A stretch of DNA of 64,000 bases from Chiridota heheva (lineage: Eukaryota > Echinodermata > Holothuroidea > Apodida > Chiridotidae): NCBI GenBank assembly GCA_020152595.1, contig JAIGNY010000476.1, positions 22,501 to 86,500 of the forward strand, in the 5' to 3' direction. Below, in pieces: positions 61,486-64,000 of this stretch; position 1 is the first letter of the stretch; each line of letters begins with the position of its first letter. A model generated the notes under the pieces. It was not told where the DNA came from, searched no databases, and worked only from the letters and a program-made list of their open reading frames with translations. A program made the position numbers and the translations under genes.

Positions 61486-62657
61486 CTGAAGAGAGAAAGG
61501 GTGAGTTGGCTAGTTTTAATCATTTCTTATCAAATGCGATATGAAAGCCATCCAATTTCTTTGTAACTGCTTTACTTGTGTCTGGGAGGAGGGGCTAATA
61601 ATTATTTGTACAATTCATACTCATTAAAAAGAAATCTATCATTTTCTTGTCTTCTGTGATGAAAAATCAGGTTGCAAAATGTTGTTATCTCAAAACATTG
61701 TTATCTAATGAAAAATATTATAATGAAAAATATTATAAAAACACTTCTGTATTGATTAAAGGCCAGTTTTCCTGTTAATGTGGGGACAAATTTACTTTTT
61801 AATTCAATTTTTCTGATTTGTTCAAATATTTACATAAAATACTGTTAGGCCAATCATTAACCGTCACCCATGTGACATCACTAGCATGGATCAGGTGCTG
61901 GTGACATGTCATGCATTTTTCTTGGGACAAGATTCCCTCTTTTAAGGAAAGAAAATCAAATTGAAACTCTAGTTTATTAAAGGCTAAGTATCACATTCAA
62001 TACAAACCATAATCCACTGACAACAAACCTGGTCCAATTTTCCAGCCCTTCCCTTTTAAATTTCTCACATTTGTTTCTTTTTATCCTATAGACCTTTTCA
62101 AATCTGAATTGACAATTTCCGGATAACTAATTTAAATAGTGTCACATGGCCGAGATTCACATGTCCACAACGGACCAATCGTTTACTGAGGAATCTGATT
62201 GACCAATAAAATACTGGTGGAATCTTGGCCGTCTGCACAATTCATGCACGGTATGGGACCAAGCTTATGAAAAAAAGTTTTGAAGCGCATGTATCATACG
62301 TGCATTATACATGAAAAATACACACGCGTATTGCTGCTTACATTTTTTTCCCTCAAACCTGCATCTGATTGGTTGGGCAACAAAGGAAAAGTTCCCCCAG
62401 CATTTGATTGGTCGAAGTACTGAAGAAATCATGTTAGCTAAACTCGGTTTGAAAAGGTCTGTATAAATATTGTTTTTAGTCATTGAAACTGTAACCTGTT
62501 TGACCAAACTTGATAATCTTACCAGAGTGAGGTCCCCCATTCTTGCTGGTGGTAGTTGTAGATGCAGCTAGTAGCTTGGAAGTCCCAGATGGCTTGTACC
62601 GAATCGCTGGAGGAGTTGTGGATGGTGTCCTAGGGATGCCTAAAAGAGTGTCCTCAT
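61361..62657 (-). CDS. Unrecognised protein, last two coding exons (5' part outside window)
   Basis: Joined exons on the minus strand: 62657-62523 and 61485-61361. The upstream exon starts after TATTGCAG and ends CTG|GTAAGA. The last exon starts after CTCTTCAG and ends in TAG (61363-61361). Phases agree (two bases, 44 codons, one base; then two bases and 41 codons including the stop). The visible 85-residue C-terminus begins EDTLLGIPRTPSTTPPAIRY, a Pro/Thr/Ser-rich stretch. It continues SKLLAASTTTTSKNGG and then a charged amphipathic helix SLKEINHKLREELDALDGEI, probably a short coiled coil, ending in a basic LPAKGKKR tail. The TP motifs could be kinase sites. I do not recognise the family. 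A MITE occupies most of the intron. The gene is convergent with GTF2H3. Earlier exons were not found to 64000. Confidence 0.8.
62087..62465. mobile_element. MITE with CCAAT motifs, copy 2 (intron of the minus-strand gene)
   Basis: The ends TATAGACCTTTTCAAA and TTTGAAAAGGTCTGTATA are inverted, with TA at the flanks. The interior holds CCAAT motifs in both directions ('gaccaatcg', 'gaccaataaa', 'tgattggttgg', 'tgattggtcg'). Copy 1 lies at 45394-45720. Confidence 0.8.
62523..62657 (-). CDS. Penultimate coding exon of the minus-strand gene
   Basis: 135 bases with the acceptor CAG at 660-658 and donor GT at 522-521 (last three digits). Only this frame is open; the alternative starting ATG at the exon edge stops after five codons. 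Confidence 0.8.
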
Positions 62658-63127
62658 CTGCAATAGTAAAGAGTGAACATAAAAAACCGCTGATTTAAAA
62701 AAAAAAATTCTTTTGAGATATGTTATTTTCACTATGAACTGAAATTTGATCAAGATTGTGTATCAAAATTATCATCACAGAAGATTTAATTAAATAATTG
62801 TGAGTTCTGAATGATCTCATTGCACTTCCAAAAACCCAAGTAATGATAAAATTCCCAACTTGTTCCTTGCCTGCAAAACATTCTGAATGATTTTGGTTAC
62901 TGTCTAAATACATTTTTTAATTTGTTACCAAGAAGTTTCATGATAAGTGTTTTCTGTGAACAGAAGAAACCTTGTTCTTTTTATTAGAACTGTCTCATTT
63001 TATAAAAGTGCTAAAAAATGGTATTAGTCAATTGGTTACATTCAGAGATAAATCGGAATGACTACATTTACCAACATAAATTGAGAAGAGATTGGTTATT
63101 AGGATTACCACATCAAATTAATCAAGA
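62658..63127. other. Probable intron of the minus-strand gene
   Basis: No further exon recognised on the minus strand here. Confidence 0.4.
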
Positions 63128-64000
63128 CATATGTACCACGCTCCCCCTAAGCTTTACAAGACTTGTGTACCACTCTCCCCCTAAGCTTTACAAGACACAT
63201 GTACAATGCTCTCCCTAAGCTTTACAAGACATGTGTACCATGCTCCCCCTAAGCTTTACAAGACATGTACCATGCTCCCCCTAAGCTTTACAAGACATGT
63301 ACCATGCTCCCCCTAAGCTTTACAAGACACATGTACAATGCTCTCCCTAAGCTTTACAAGACATGTGTACCATGCTCCCCTAAGGTTAATAAGACATGTG
63401 TACCATACCCCCTAAAGCTTTACAAGACATATGTACCATGCTCCCCCTAAGCTTTACAAGACATATGTACCACGCTCCCCCAAAGCTTTACAAGACACAT
63501 GTACAATGCTCTCCCTAAGCTTTACAAGACATGTGTACCATGCTCCCCCAAGGTTAATAAGACATGTGTACCATGCTCCCCCTAAGCTTTACAAGACATG
63601 TGTACCATGCTCCCCCTAAACTTTACAAGACATATGTACCATGCTCCCTAAGCTTTACAAGACATGTGTACCATGCTCCCTAAACTTTACAAGACATGTG
63701 TACCATGCCCCCTAAGCTTTACAAGACAGGTGTACCATGCTCCCCTAAGCTTTACAAGACATATCTACCATGCTTCCCCTAAGCTTTACAAGACATGTGT
63801 ACCATGCTTCTCCCCCTAGGCTTTACAAGACATATGTACCATGCTCCCCCAAAGCTTTACAAGACACATGTACAATGCTCTCCCTAAGCTTTACAAGACA
63901 TGTGTACCATGCTCCCCCAAGGTTAATAAGACATGTGTACCATACTCCCCCTAAGCTTTACAAGACATGTGTACCATGCTCCCCCTAAACTTTACAAGAC
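63128..64000. repeat. 34-bp satellite with higher-order structure, runs off right edge
   Basis: The unit is 'ccatgctccccctaagcttt' plus 'acaagacatgtgta', with about 25 copies, most carrying an AAGCTT site. Units with 'acacatgtacaatgctctcc' or 'aaggttaataag' recur in fixed order. The block 63465-63619 is nearly repeated at 63829-64000. Confidence 0.95.

Overview
This is animal (metazoan) nuclear DNA. It contains one complete intron-rich gene, the ends of two others, and a great deal of repeat. Nothing bacterial or organellar was seen: there are no operons, rRNAs or CRISPR arrays. The composition is AT-rich, with many short DNA transposons, tRNA-derived SINEs, CR1/L2-like LINE remnants and minisatellites. 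The palindrome TAGGCCTA recurs at least ten times. I read this as a marine invertebrate deuterostome, possibly an echinoderm. That placement is an impression and was not tested.

Genes. (1) Minus strand, 1-456: the 5' coding exon of a rhodopsin-class GPCR, running off the left edge. (2) Plus strand, 37496-53929: a full 12-exon orthologue of GTF2H3 (TFIIH subunit p34/Tfb4). I assembled it by hand from consensus splice sites to 306 codons plus stop; the human protein is about 308 residues. (3) Minus strand, 61361-62657: the last two coding exons of an unrecognised protein with a Pro/Thr/Ser-rich stretch and a short C-terminal coiled coil. It is tail-to-tail with GTF2H3 and continues beyond the right side.

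Layout. 0.5-13 kb: SINE, 38-bp minisatellite, a tandem segmental duplication (4.75-5.98 kb), a MITE, a 1.27-kb GC-rich 16-bp satellite (7.86-9.13 kb), a LINE tail and a 30-bp minisatellite. 13-31 kb: nested DNA-transposon fragments, two copies of one long non-coding repeat (13.1-15.4 and 25.7-27.1 kb), a MITE carrying a SINE, two (TA)n blocks of 0.28 and 1.14 kb, and a SINE split by a later insertion. 31-36 kb: a 1.5-kb element with terminal inverted repeats, then a decayed CR1-like reverse transcriptase. 37-54 kb: GTF2H3, whose introns hold two oppositely oriented TTAA-flanked MITEs, a SINE, two large minisatellites (51 bp and 23 bp) and more MITEs. 54-61 kb: a third TTAA-flanked element with two TGACGTCA palindromes, G-rich degenerate repeats and a partner of the intron-11 MITE. 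61-64 kb: the third gene, with a triplicated 3' end, then a 34-bp satellite that runs off the right edge.

Most long open frames in this window are artefacts of tandem repeats with no stop codons. No conserved gene cluster or new enzymatic system was found. The most notable features are a satellite whose variants match CpG deamination at two of its three CpGs, TTAA-type elements clustered around one housekeeping gene (one 10 bp from a splice donor), and several nested insertions that give relative ages.
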